From Cheilinus undulatus (taxonomy: Eukaryota > Chordata > Actinopteri > Labriformes > Labridae): DNA of 64,000 bases. The first letter of the stretch is position 1; each line of letters begins with the position of its first letter. Under the pieces are notes generated by a model. That model saw nothing but the letters and a program-made list of their open reading frames with translations, ran no database searches and had not been told where the DNA came from. Positions 48,701 through 59,724 of the stretch are shown in pieces. The position numbers were made by a program, and so were the translations under genes. The DNA lies in assembly GCF_018320785.1 (NCBI RefSeq), contig NC_054867.1, forward strand, positions 53,949,776 through 54,013,775. Reading direction: 5' to 3'.

Positions 48701-51700
48701 CCCTCACCACATTTAGAAAACCTGTTGGACACATCTCTCCATGGAGATGTTAGTGTTGGAGAGGCATGACATTGGATATCTGCTAATCAGTATTCATTCA
48801 TTCAAAATTTATTCCAATTTTTGCAGATTAATTTTAGCCAATACAGATTTCCATTTTCTATATCAGCTGTAAATATCAGTCTGTATCAGCTGTAAATATC
48901 AGTCTATATCAGCTGTAAATATCAGTCTACATCAGCTGTAAATATCAGTCTACATCAGCTGTAAATATCAGTCTACATCAGCTGTAAATATTGGTCTATA
49001 TCAGCTGTAAATATCAGTCTACATCAGCTGTAAATATTGGTCTATATCAGCTGTGTAAATATCAGTCTACATCAGCTGTAAATATCAGTCTACATCAGCT
49101 GTAAATATCAGTCTACATCAGCTGTAAATATCAGTCTACATCAGCTGTAAATATTGGTCTATATCAGCTGTGTAAATATCAGTCTACATCAGCTGTAAAT
49201 ATCAGTCTACATCAGCTGTAAATATCAGTCTACATCAGCTGTAAATATTGGTCTATATCAGCTGTAAATATCAGTCTACATCAGCTGTAAATATCAGTCT
49301 ACATCAGCTGTAAATATTGGTCTATATCAGCTGTAAATATCAGTCTATATCAGCTTTGAACACAATGTGCGGCACAATAACTGCTTAACCTTAATCATCT
49401 TTTTGAAGTATGTTGGGAGCCTAAATCATGAATAAAATAGAATATAGTTTATCTGCTTGGCTTTATAATAGAGTACTAAAATTACACAAACAAAGCCATG
49501 CCTAAATAAATAACCCAAGGGTTTTCAGGTGCAGAATTATCCTCAGTCTGGTCCCTGCTAAAAAACACAAACAGACTGGGTTATTAAATCTGTGAAAATG
49601 TTGACTAAAGCTCTTTGTTGGTGGGATTGTCCTTTATTTGTGGTATTTAAAGGTCGGGGCTGGGCGAGCTCCACCGCCACACGTTTGTTTTTGTTTGTCA
49701 GGGATCCAGGTCAGATTCAGCCGCTCTTCCTCGTCTCGGTCATCTCCTCTCCCTCGTTCCTCCTCGCTGTGACCTGATCAGATGAGATTCCTGATGATGT
49801 CAGCACTTTATCGACCTCGCTGCTGTCGCCTCCTTGTCCCCACGGAGGGCCAGAGGGGGAGGGAGGAGGAGGTGAAAACAAAGACAGACGAAGGGAAAAT
49901 AAACAAAAATAAGAAACAGACAGAGGAGGTGTGGAGGTGATACTGAGAGACAAAGAGTGATGGATGAGGAAATGATAATTTATCCTCCTGAGACCTGAGC
50001 TTCTGTTTCTAATACATTTTAGTCTCTACCTCTTCTTTTGGATCAGGAGGACCTGATCAGTTTAAAACCTCAGCATGATCTTTGATCAGGAAGTAGTTTA
50101 GACCGAAAACCATGTCCATAATTCTCCTGAAGGTCCTGCTTCTACAGAAAATCCAGACCTGGATTGGTTTTAGAGCAGATGCTTTGGCTAAAATGTGGGG
50201 GTCTTCAGTCATTGAGAGAGGGATGGGGGACTCATTTTGATGACGGGCCACAAGGACTGGTAAAGACCAAGTGTCAACAATATTAACACTAAAAGGTGTT
50301 AATTAAGTGGAAATCCACAGAAATTACTCATAATATATATGTGAAAATTCTTAAAAATTTTAAGTGTCCCATAGAAAGTATCATTGACATTTGTACCAGT
50401 ATTCCCCAAATATTTCAGTAAAACTCAATTACAAAGCCAGAACATTTCAATACAATTTTTCCCCAAATTTTCTTTAAAAATTCCTGAAAATTGTCAAACC
50501 AATTTCCCCCAAAATGTAGAAATACATTCCCAAGATTCCATGGGAAAAAAGGGTCCTTTAAACACCCAAACAAATTCCCTAGAATTTCCTGAAATCCTGG
50601 AAATTTCATCACACCCAAAATTAACAAATTTCCCAAGTTTCATTGAAAATATTTCAAAATTTCAACTCCAATGCCTCCAAAAGGTATAGAAACTTATTCC
50701 CAAATATGACAAATACATTTCTGAAATTGATGATAAAATGCCTGAAAATTTCCAATTTCCTGCAAACATCAGAGAAAAATTTCAATATTTCCACGAAAAT
50801 ACCCCAAAATTTCACAGCAGATTTCTTTAAAATTTCCAGTAAAATTGTCTGAAATATATACAATATATACACATATCCCAAATTGTCCAGGAAATATCAG
50901 GACATAATTTAGATAAATCTGTGCATCATCAGCATAGAAGTGAATGCTAAGACCGAGTTTGTGGATGATGCGACCAAGACGGAGCATGTAGAAGATAAAG
51001 AGAAGCGGTCCAAGGACGGAGCCTTGAATCTCTCTCTAAAAGGAGGTGGTTAGGGATTTTGATGAGGGTGGTCTCGGCTGTGTTTGGGTCTGAAAATATC
51101 CTCATATCAGCCACTCTAAACGTCACGTGTCAGTTTTAAAGGAATAAAATGAGCTTTTGATACCATTAAAACCAGAGACTTGAAGCTGCAGCCGCCCTAG
51201 GCAGCGATCTCAAAAAGCCTCATTGTGCTGTGAATCATTGGTGTGAAGAGTCTTCATCTCTGTCTCTGGGACTCAAAGTAAATCAGAATCACTAACAGGA
51301 TAACTGGGATTATGAGTGGGATTATACTTGTTTAATACTGAGCTGCTGGATCAGAGTTTATGAAATAAAACCTTAATTATGACTGGAGAGACATTTAAAG
51401 GACTGAACCTGACTAAAACCTGCATTAATCACTCCTCTGTTAAAGATGAACTGTCTGTGATGTTCAGTTAAAGACAGGTTTCCTCTTAAATATCATAGTA
51501 GCCAGGCACAAATATTTAAGACCTTAAAACTCAGGCTTTAGTCAAAGCAAAGCAGCTTTATTTATAGAGGACATGCAGATATTCAGGGTCATTTAAGAAC
51601 ATCAGGAGAATTTATATGACAGAGCAAAAAAAGAGAAAACAAAAAACAAGATTAAGCAAAAAAAGACAACATGATTAGTTAAAACTGGGCTCAAAATAGC

Positions 51701-54700
51701 TGTTTGTTAATGTTTTTCTGTCATGTTTGGTGTAATTTTATTCTCCCTCCAAAGATGGCCTCCTTTTTTAAACATCCACAGTTACAACCTGGTTAAATAA
51801 GGGTTAAATAAACACAGACCTCCAGGTTAAAATCATGAATTGTAATGTTTTCTGTCTGTTTCAGGCCTGATCCCATGCACCCGTTTGCAGCAGGAGGAGC
51901 TGATCTGGACCCGTTTGGGTGAGTTTGCCTTTAATAAATAAACCGTCCTGATGACTTTTTATAGAACTGATTTTCAGATATATTTTCAGCAAACAGAGCT
52001 CAGTTTTAATCTGGATTTTGGGGATGAACAGTCGGCATAAACACACAGAGGATTAGTGGCCCTCAGGCTCTCTGTCAGCTGAACATAAAGCTCTCAGATC
52101 AAAAATAGCAGAAATTCAGGACGTTTGTTTTTTGGTGCTAAATTTATGTTTTTTCTTGATCAGTAATATTCTAGTTAGGCTAAATCAGGGCTTATTTTGA
52201 GGATATAAAGCCTGCTGTCTAATGCATGAGGGATTCAGGATGTTTGTTTACATTTTGATATCCAGAAGACCAGAATCTGTAAACCCAGGCACAGATGATG
52301 CATGGATGTGGGTGTTGTTTTTTTATTCATTAGTTCTTCTGTGGACCAATCGTATCACATCTTTTTCTATCATATGTCATCATTTTGTTTAGTTTTGTAG
52401 CACATCACAGTGTATCATTTATATTGTATTGCATTGTTTCATTTCTTATCCCCCTTATTCCTTATGTGGGTGGAGCTTCCAGTACGGTAACAATAACAGC
52501 AAAAACGTGATTCTTCCAACGGCTTACTAAAGGGATTTAACATCAACAGCACTTGTTTTACAGAAATAAATCTGCACTGTAGTAAATACGGCTTTATTTT
52601 TGGTAAATCAAACATCTACCTAAATATAATTAAAGGCATGCAGATGGCCTAGTGGTCTAAGGCAGGGGTTCTCAACCTTTTCAGCCCGTGACCCCCAAAA
52701 TAATGGTGCTAGAGACCTGGGACCCCCACTGTACCTGGAGATAGTTGAAAACAGCCATGCACATTCAAGAATAATCATTTGCAAACAAGGCCGGGGGATA
52801 AACAGGGAGCTTTCTGGGACCCAGCCAAACTGGGATCCATGGAAGTAAACAAAATCATGGTCCAATTGTGAAGTTAAGCTGAGAAAACCATATTTTATAT
52901 TTGAACCTGAATAATAACCACTCTTATCAAAGAAACAAATATCTTTATTTATTCATTTGTGTAGTAAATGTTAAAAACATTATAAAAATTGGTTAAAAAT
53001 TGCTAAAATTAGTTAATAATGGCAAAGAATGGTGGAAAAGATGATGAAATTTAAGTTTTATAGAACATGAATGTGTTAAAAGTGGCAAAAATTGGATTGA
53101 AGTGGCAAAAATGGGCACAAAGAGTGGTAAAGGGGGCTTAAAAAGTAGCTGATATGGCTTTTAAGTGCAAAATAAATGGTGGAAATTAGGTGGACTGGGG
53201 AAAAAAATTGACAAACTGGCAAAAATGGGTGAAAAATTAGTGTAAAAAGTGGATGATAGAGGCAACAATAGGCAGAAAGTGGCATGAATTGGTTGAGAAG
53301 TGGTAAAAACAGGCGGAAAAAAGTGATGGAGAGGGTTTAAAATGAGTGGCAAAAATGTACTAAAACTGGCTAAACTGATGTTAAAAAGTGATAAAAAAAG
53401 AATACAAATTTGGTCAAATTGGTGTGAAGTGACAACAGTGTAATTTAAAAGTATTCTTAGTTTTTTTAAGGCATCTGGTGACCCCCTCTCAGTGTCTCAT
53501 GACCCCAAAGGGGATCCTGACCCCAAGATTGAGAACCACTGGTCTAAGGTGTGACCCATATACGTGGGTTCGAATCCCTTGCCGCACCCGCTCTCATACC
53601 ATTTCCGACTCTATCCACTGTCCTCCCCTGTCAAATAAAGGCCCTATAAAGCCCTAAAATAAATCATAAAGGATATAAAATAAATATTATTCTAAGCTAA
53701 AAGTTATAAATTATAATTTCTAAACTGTCAGTAGCTGTTGCTCCTTTTGTGGTACCAATAACATGACAAAGTTAAATTTGTCTTCAGCCGTGTTGTAAAC
53801 ATGCTGTTCACTGTCTGAATGCATCGGGATGGGATTCTTTTAATATTAAATTATTATTAATCCTTAATACAGAACATGAGATTTACCAAACTGAAGAGTT
53901 TACAACTTGAGTCATGGATAGTAAAATCAACATAATTCCCACATTTAAGAGGATTAGGTGGAAAATAAGAATTTCAGCACCCCCCAGTAAATAAATAGAG
54001 AAATATTAAAGTGGAGTCTCAACTCCTTTAACAAAACACGATTGTCTATTAATACTGAGTCGAAGCTAATAAAGTTAGCTAAATATGTTTGTCTTGGTTA
54101 TCTGAGGTCGTTTCTTCACTTTGTCCTCTCTGGTAGAGGGCGGAAAAATAATATTATCCCATTTGAACACCCACATTTTGCACAAAGTACCATGGGGGCT
54201 AGGAATAAGGTGGATAGTACTGCATTGATCAGATCTCATGCCGTCATATTCTATGGTTCCTCATCATATTGTATTGTAGCATTATGAAAAGTGAAGTATC
54301 GTACCTTATCCCATTAGATCACACCATCTGTAATGTATCCTGTTGTATCGTTGTGTAACATACTGTATCATTTTCTATTGTCATGTATCGTTTTATTTCA
54401 TATTGTAGCACAATGAAGCATATCATCAAGTATTGTATCGTACCTTTTTGTATCTAGTTGTAGCCTTTCATAATGTATCATTTGCTATTGTTTGTAATGT
54501 TTTCTATTGTATCTTTAGGTAACATATTGTTTCCTTTTCCATAATTATGTTTTATATATGGAATCCATTTGTAACGTATCGTAAAGTATTGTATTGTACC
54601 TTATCCCAGTGGTTCTCAACCTTTTGGGACCGTGACCCCCAAAATAAAGGTGCCAGAGACCGGGGACCCCCACTGTACCTGAAGATGGTTGAACTATCAA

Positions 54701-56667
54701 TCAAGAATAGTCATGTGCTGACAAGGCTGTCCATAAAAGGGATAAAGGGGGAGGTTTTCTGGGACCCAGACAGACCAAGGGCCCATGAAAGTCAGCAAAA
54801 CCATGGTCCATTGGGAAGTTAAGCTGTGAAAAACATATTTTATATTTGCCCTGAATAAGAACCACTCATATCAAAGAAACAAATGTATTTATTACTTTTT
54901 GTAGTAAATAGCCTTTTTTTAAAATGAGAATAACTTCTATTAAAAAAATAAGTAAAATGAGTTAAAAATGCTCAGATTGGTTAATAATGGCAAAAAATGA
55001 TGGAAAAGGTGATGAAATTGGATTTTAAAAGAACATAAATGGGTTAAAAAAGGAAAAAATTAGATAAAAGTGGCAAAAACGGGCTCAAACAGTTGTAAAA
55101 GGGCATTAAAAAGTGCCTGAAAAGGCTTTGAAGTGCAAAAAATTGGTGCAACTTAGGTGGACTGGGATGAAAAAATTAATCGGAAACTGGCAAAAATGGG
55201 TTAAGTGTGGTTAAAATGGGCAAAAAAGTGGTTGATAGAGACAATAATGAGTCAACAGAGGCAACAAAAGGGAGAAAGTGGCAAGAATTGGTTTAGAAGA
55301 GGCAGAAAAAGTGGGTTTAAAATGGACAAAAATGGGTTTTTGGTGGCAAAAATATGCTAAAATTGGTGTTATAAAGTTATTAAAAAGGATCAACGTTTGG
55401 TCAAATTGATGTTAAGTGGCAGGTGTAATTTGAAAAATATTCCTTTTTTTTTAGTCCTCTGGTGACCCCCTCACAGTGTCTCATGACCCCCATTGGGGTC
55501 CCGACCCCAAGGTTGAGAACCCCTGATTTATCCTATTGGTTGTATCGTTACATAACGTATCGTGCCTTACTGTATTGCATCACAACATATGGTATTCTAT
55601 CTTTATGTAATGTATACTATTGTATCGTTATGTAACGTTGTATCCTTTTCTATCGTTTTGTGTCATATGTTGTATCGTTATGACACGTATCATATTTTAT
55701 TCTATTCTATTATAGTATTGTGTTGTATCCTTTTGTATATATTGTAATGTATGATATTATTCTTTATTGTATCAAATCATACCGTTTTGGAATTATATAA
55801 AGTATGTATTGTATCAAATTGTATTGTGTATTATATCGTTCTTTGCTGTATCATATTCTATCTATAGAATTGTCCTTGCTGTATTGTTGTGCACTATTTT
55901 GTATTGAATAGTTTTATTGTGATATATCATATCATACCTCATCATATGGTATTGTAATGTATTGATTCATTTGGTATTGTAGTGTTATGCACAGTATTGA
56001 ATATATTAACATTATACATTATGATTATTACTTTTGATTAGTTGTATTTGTTTCTTGTTGGAAGTTACCAATCATTTCTAGCCTCCATGGCCCTCTACAA
56101 CTGTGATTGCAGTCCTTCATGTTTTTAGCGTCAAAATCTTTGAAAGCAGCAGCGTTTCGACCTTTTTCCTTCATTTCGTTCTGTGTGATATTTATTTCTG
56201 TACCTCAGAGGAACATCAGGCTCTTCATTCTCCCTCTCGTTGCTCCCCTCAGGTCTCGCGGCGGTGGCGGGATGATTGTCGACCCGTTGAGGTCAGGTTA
56301 TCCTCGCTCTGGTTTTGACCCATCCAGCGGTATCCCAGACATCCTACCCCCCGGAGCGGTTCCTCCCGGAGCTCGCTTTGACCCCTTCGGACCGGTGGGA
56401 CGACACAGACCGGGGTGAGACACTCCCAAGACTTCATTTTAGGACGTTCACTCGACAGTTTTAGAGCCGTTCCTTATGCAGCGGTTACCTGACACAACCA
56501 CCAACTCAAGGTGTATGGAGATATTGTTGTTACATGAATACATGTTTTTTAGTGGAGCCTCTCTTTGCCAGCTTTTCTCCCTCATTAGGTCTTCACCTGT
56601 GTTTATGTTTTCCAGGCCGGACAGAGACCACATGCCCCCGCCCGGATACGACGACATGTTCATGTAG
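45792..56667 (+). CDS. psmf1: PSMF1 (PI31), proteasome regulator
   Basis: Coding exons: 45792–45920, 47647–47799, 48283–48365, 48491–48682, 51865–51918, 56253–56414, 56616–56667. They sum to 825 nt, 274 aa plus stop (human 271). Every junction is GT–AG and in phase. The first about 150 residues form the FP domain shared with FBXO7, including [10 protein letters not shown] and KAITV. The C-terminal half is Pro/Gly-rich with [17 protein letters not shown] and [16 protein letters not shown], as in vertebrate PI31. PI31 binds the 20S proteasome, inhibits it in vitro, and is implicated in its assembly and transport. An acidic/basic run ([12 protein letters not shown]) sits in exon 4. The chain ends GYDDMFM, while human ends DDMYL, so the Tyr of the C-terminal HbYX motif is Phe here. 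Intron 4 carries a 23-bp array. Confidence 0.96.
46929..47363. mobile_element. MITE with ATGGGCTCTATGCAC termini in psmf1 intron 1
   Basis: aatgggctctatgcac at the left end and gtgcatagagcccatt at the right are perfect inverted copies about 400 bp apart. The interior is moderately GC-rich with no transposase. Confidence 0.75.
48063..48135. mobile_element. hAT-type terminal fragment
   Basis: ccttggttcttaactggtgg followed by gtcaagacccaaaagtgggtc resembles the end of common vertebrate hAT MITEs. Only one end is present. Confidence 0.4.
48865..49355. repeat. 23-bp tandem array, inverted relative to pigu intron 1
   Basis: About 21 units of the reverse complement of the pigu intron 1 unit (agctgtaaatatcagtctac plus atc), with a frequent variant cagctgtaaatattggtcta. 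Two units carry an extra tg (cagctgtgtaaat). Upstream flank (48770–48865) has MITE-like sequence. It lies in psmf1 intron 4. Confidence 0.92.
50395..50880. repeat. AT-rich degenerate repeat in psmf1 intron 4
   Basis: Imperfect repetition of ccaaaatttc-type words. The open frames through it are compositional. Confidence 0.5.
50885..51045 (-). pseudogene. LINE reverse transcriptase fragment (L2/Rex1 type)
   Basis: On the minus strand the frame reads GSVLGPLLF … [11 protein letters not shown], the RT boxes B and C of L2/Rex1-like elements (YADD at 50925–50936). The spacing between the boxes is short and both ends are missing. A dead fragment in psmf1 intron 4. Confidence 0.6.
52635..53680 (+). 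mobile_element. tRNA-derived SINE interrupted by a hAT element
   Basis: The SINE parts are 52635–52662 and 53542–about 53680. The A box tggcctagtgg is at 52645–52655, matching TRGYNNANNNG. The B box ggttcgaatcc is at 53567–53577. A non-tRNA body follows (cactgtcctcccctgtcaaa) with an A-rich tail. Both Pol III boxes are good, but the insertion separates them. It lies in psmf1 intron 5. Confidence 0.8.
52663..53541 (+). mobile_element. hAT-like family B element with perfect 8-bp target duplication
   Basis: The left end is caggggttctcaaccttttc; the right end in reverse complement is cagtggttctcaatcttggg. Flanks gtctaagg at 52655–52662 and 53542–53549 are identical. The subterminal cgtgacccccaaaata and ggtgaccccctc tracts are shared with the copy at 54607. 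The interior is gtggcaaaaatgggcacaaa-type tandem repeat. No transposase. Confidence 0.9.
54290..54606. repeat. AT-rich simple repeat (TGTATCGT type), left part
   Basis: Degenerate words such as tattgtatcgttatgtaaca. Continues at 55540–56010 after a hAT insertion. Confidence 0.6.
54607..55525 (+). mobile_element. hAT-like family B element
   Basis: The left end is cagtggttctcaaccttttg; the right end in reverse complement is caggggttctcaaccttggg. The flanks ccttatcc and atttatcc share six of eight bases. The interior is gtggcaaaaacgggctcaaa-type tandem repeat. It sits inside the AT-rich simple repeat of psmf1 intron 5. Confidence 0.82.
55540..56010. repeat. AT-rich simple repeat (TGTATCGT type), right part
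   Basis: Same degenerate words as 54290–54606. The family B element split one repeat tract in two. Confidence 0.6.
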
Positions 56668-57041
56668 TACCCAGCAGCCTCTTCATTCTCTTCATACCTC
56701 CTCATTGTTCCAGTTCTGTCTGGTTAACTGACTACTTCAGTATAATACAGCCCTTTTCCCTGTTGTTTTTCTATGAGGAAAGCTTGTTTTTGCAGTACTT
56801 CATATCAATAACTCATGAAGAAGCTCTCTTTAATGTAAAACTGGTGTTCAATACTCATCACTGGAACGTAACCACAGAGAAATCTGATGTTTTCTTCCTG
56901 TCAGACTTCGGGTTCATCCAGCTACATCTTTAAGTTGTGAATTTTAAGTTAGAAGAAGAAATTAGAAAGGTTCTTTAGTTTTTGTTTGTATTTTTGACCT
57001 TCAAAATTTGGGTGATAAAATATTTGGTGTCTGATTCCTCT

Positions 57042-57047
57042 AATAAA
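57042..57047 (+). terminator. psmf1: Polyadenylation signal of psmf1
   Basis: AATAAA about 375 bp after the stop, followed within about 30 bp by a TGTGTCTCTGTTTT stretch that would serve as the GU-rich element. Confidence 0.7.
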
Positions 57048-57244
57048 AACACCAGACTTTCAGATCTGTGTCTCTGTTTTATGAAAAACTTCCTGCAGAA
57101 AACTCTTTATTTATTTCATCTCTATTATTATTAGAACACAGTAATACCAACAATCTTTCCCTAATGTTGACTGTCCTTTGAGGGAAACCCACGCTCCTCA
57201 CAAGCTCCACCCACATGGCCGACTGGCAAAAATGGAGGGAAAAA

Positions 57245-57475
57245 GCCCCCAGCTTCACCAACATTCCATCCCCTGCCTTTGTAGATGTAGTCATCAAAGG
57301 TTATCAAACATTCCATCCTTGCCTTTGAAGGTGATGTCATCAAAGGTTATCAAACATTCCATCCTTGCCTTTGAAGGTGATGTCACCAAAGGTTATCAAA
57401 CATTCCATCCTTGCCTTTGAAGGTGATGTCACCAAAGGTTATCAAACATTCCATTCTTGCCTTTTGCATGAAGGT
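57245..57475. repeat. 46-bp minisatellite, about 4 copies
   Basis: Units built on ggttatcaaacattccatcc then ttgcctttgaaggtgatgtc and a six-base end. The first copy is diverged. A related sequence, in reverse orientation, lies at about 27650–27870. Confidence 0.85.
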
Positions 57476-57479
57476 CAAT

Positions 57480-58370
57480 ATACTGATTTGGACTTTTCTC
57501 TTTGTTTTGAAAAGATAGCTATAGAAAGACAGGAAACATTTGGGGGGGGGGGGGCTGCACCACCAATCTTCAAATCTTACATGATGCCACACAAAATGGC
57601 TTTAAATCTGTGAACTGTCCCTTTAAATAAGAGAGCTGAGCTCTTCCGCACCAATCTGTGAGCTGCTGAATTTATAACACGTATGTAAATAAGTGTGAGC
57701 GTCCTCATTGTCATTCAGATCACTGAGCGTAGAGGAGATTCTGCTTCAGTCCTCTCTTCCTTTTTTTTCCTTCCTCATCCCCCTCCTTAAATATTCCTCT
57801 CATCCCAATCTTTCGCCTTTATTCCTTTCTCATTTATTTTGTTCCATCCCCTAGTTTTAACCCCTTCTTTCTTTTCTCTCTCTTTATTCTCTCCTCGTGT
57901 TCTCTCCTCTTCTATCCTGTTTTTTCTTCTCTATTTATCTGAGATCTTTCATCCTTCTTCCTGCCACGTATCCTTCTCTAAACCCAACATTACCTTCCCA
58001 CAGTTCATCTAGAAAGTATTCAGACCACTTCACTGTTTACAGCCTGATATTACAGGCATTTAGAATATTTTTATTCTCAAAGTGAAAACAGAGTTTAAGA
58101 TGTTTTCATAAATGCAGTAAATAAACTGAAATATCACATTGACGTCAGCATTCAGAGCCTCTCTAACACTGTAAATTCAGCTCACTTTAGCCCAGTTTAG
58201 CTTCATTAATGGTAGAACTCCTTGATTTGTTAATTTCTCTCTTTTGAATTCACATCTCTTTTTTACTCCTCTTCTTCTTCTTCCATCTGTTTTTTCTCTG
58301 ATCCTTTCTTTGTCCTCTGACTTTGACTTCATTCTTCTGCTTATACCTTACCTACACACCTACACACCCA
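57480..58370. other. Intergenic DNA, nothing recognised
   Basis: AT- and CT-rich sequence downstream of psmf1, including an uninterrupted G run at about 57541–57553. No gene. Confidence 0.45.
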
Positions 58371-58384
58371 TCAACCCCTAAAAG

Positions 58385-58620
58385 GGTTCCAACATTCTAT
58401 CAGACACATCATTCACAGAGTGCCAACATTCTATCACAAACACACACCCATCATTCACAAAGATAATTCCAACATTCTATCACACACCCATCATTCCCAA
58501 AGAGGGTCCGAACATTCTATCACACCCATCATTCACAAAGATAATTCCAACATTCTATCACATACCCATCATTCACAAAGATAATTCCAACATTCTATCA
58601 CAGACCCATCATTCACAGGC
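58385..58620. repeat. Short diverged array of the 46-bp downstream repeat
   Basis: Five or so copies with ccaacattctatcac and cccatcattcacaaag, separated by 1.1 kb of other sequence from the main array. Confidence 0.8.
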
Positions 58621-59720
58621 TGATCCCTCCATTAACCCTCCTCTTGTTGCAGAGATTGTTTCTCTCGTCAGCTCCTTTAGAACCACTAAATATTTTATGC
58701 AAATCTTCATCCTCGTCACTTTTTATTCAACAAGCTCCTGATTATCCTGCAGACACCAAACAAGCACAGCTTCTGTTCTTTTTATAGATGTAAAAATGGT
58801 GGATTCTTTAGCCACAGCTGAGATGCGCAATCCTGAAAGTTGTTAGAAAGTAAAACATGCAGAAACCTCCCTAATGTTGAACTTTTACACATATTGTTCT
58901 GGTAAAAATAAAAGGTTGCAGTGAACACAGACATAACTAGATCATCCCAGGTTCCTTTTCTTGTTTTTTTTTTTGCTTTTAAACTCCTGAGGAGCAGCCA
59001 GCTGTGTGGTCTCTGATGTTTTTAAAATCTGTTTATATTTGTAAATGGAGCAGAGAAGAGGACAGCCTTGTGTCTGTAGTACAGTAGCATCCATGTCTTC
59101 TCTACAGCTGCATAAAGAGACACTCAGCAGAAACAAATGAACACACTGGGCCCCGTGGTCACTGAGGCTGCTGGGAGAAGTCATTCTAAAGTCACTTACT
59201 GATCAAGGTGTCTCCAGGTGTCAGGTGGAGGTAATAAATCTCTCGTTGTCTCAGAGGAGATGGAGACAGACGGAGACGCTGCAGGGACAGAAACAGGACG
59301 TCTATAAAAAGACATTAGAGGTACTGCTGCAGGTCAAACCTGCACAAACGTATGTTTGCTTACCTCTATACTAGTACCTATGGAGTCAATATTGTTACAA
59401 AACTCAAGTGTGCATTTTAACAGGCTCTAAACTCCCTCCTTGTTCTCAGATTTTCTCTGTTTGTGCTCTGTCTGCTTGATCTCAAATCTTTTGTTGATCA
59501 AATTCCTGCTCAATCCATTCTCCTTTCATTCAGGTTGATTCTGCTGGTTTGTCAAACTATCTCATTTTTCTGCCATTGAAACTTTATCTCAACATGTTTT
59601 TACACTCTTCTTCTTTTTCTCTGAGCCAACCAATTGGACACAGGAAGGGAGAGGACCAATCAGGTTAGCTCTGCCCGTTGTTGCTATGCTGTTCTCCAGG
59701 AGACATTTCCTTTGATCTCA
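58620..59720. other. Unique intergenic DNA between two parts of the minisatellite
   Basis: No coding exon or element recognised. Confidence 0.4.
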
Positions 59721-59724
59721 CAAA

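Noticed and set aside
53542-53580. Possible tRNA gene (good B box)
   Set aside because: The A box is 0.9 kb away because of the insertion, and the body and tail are those of a SINE.
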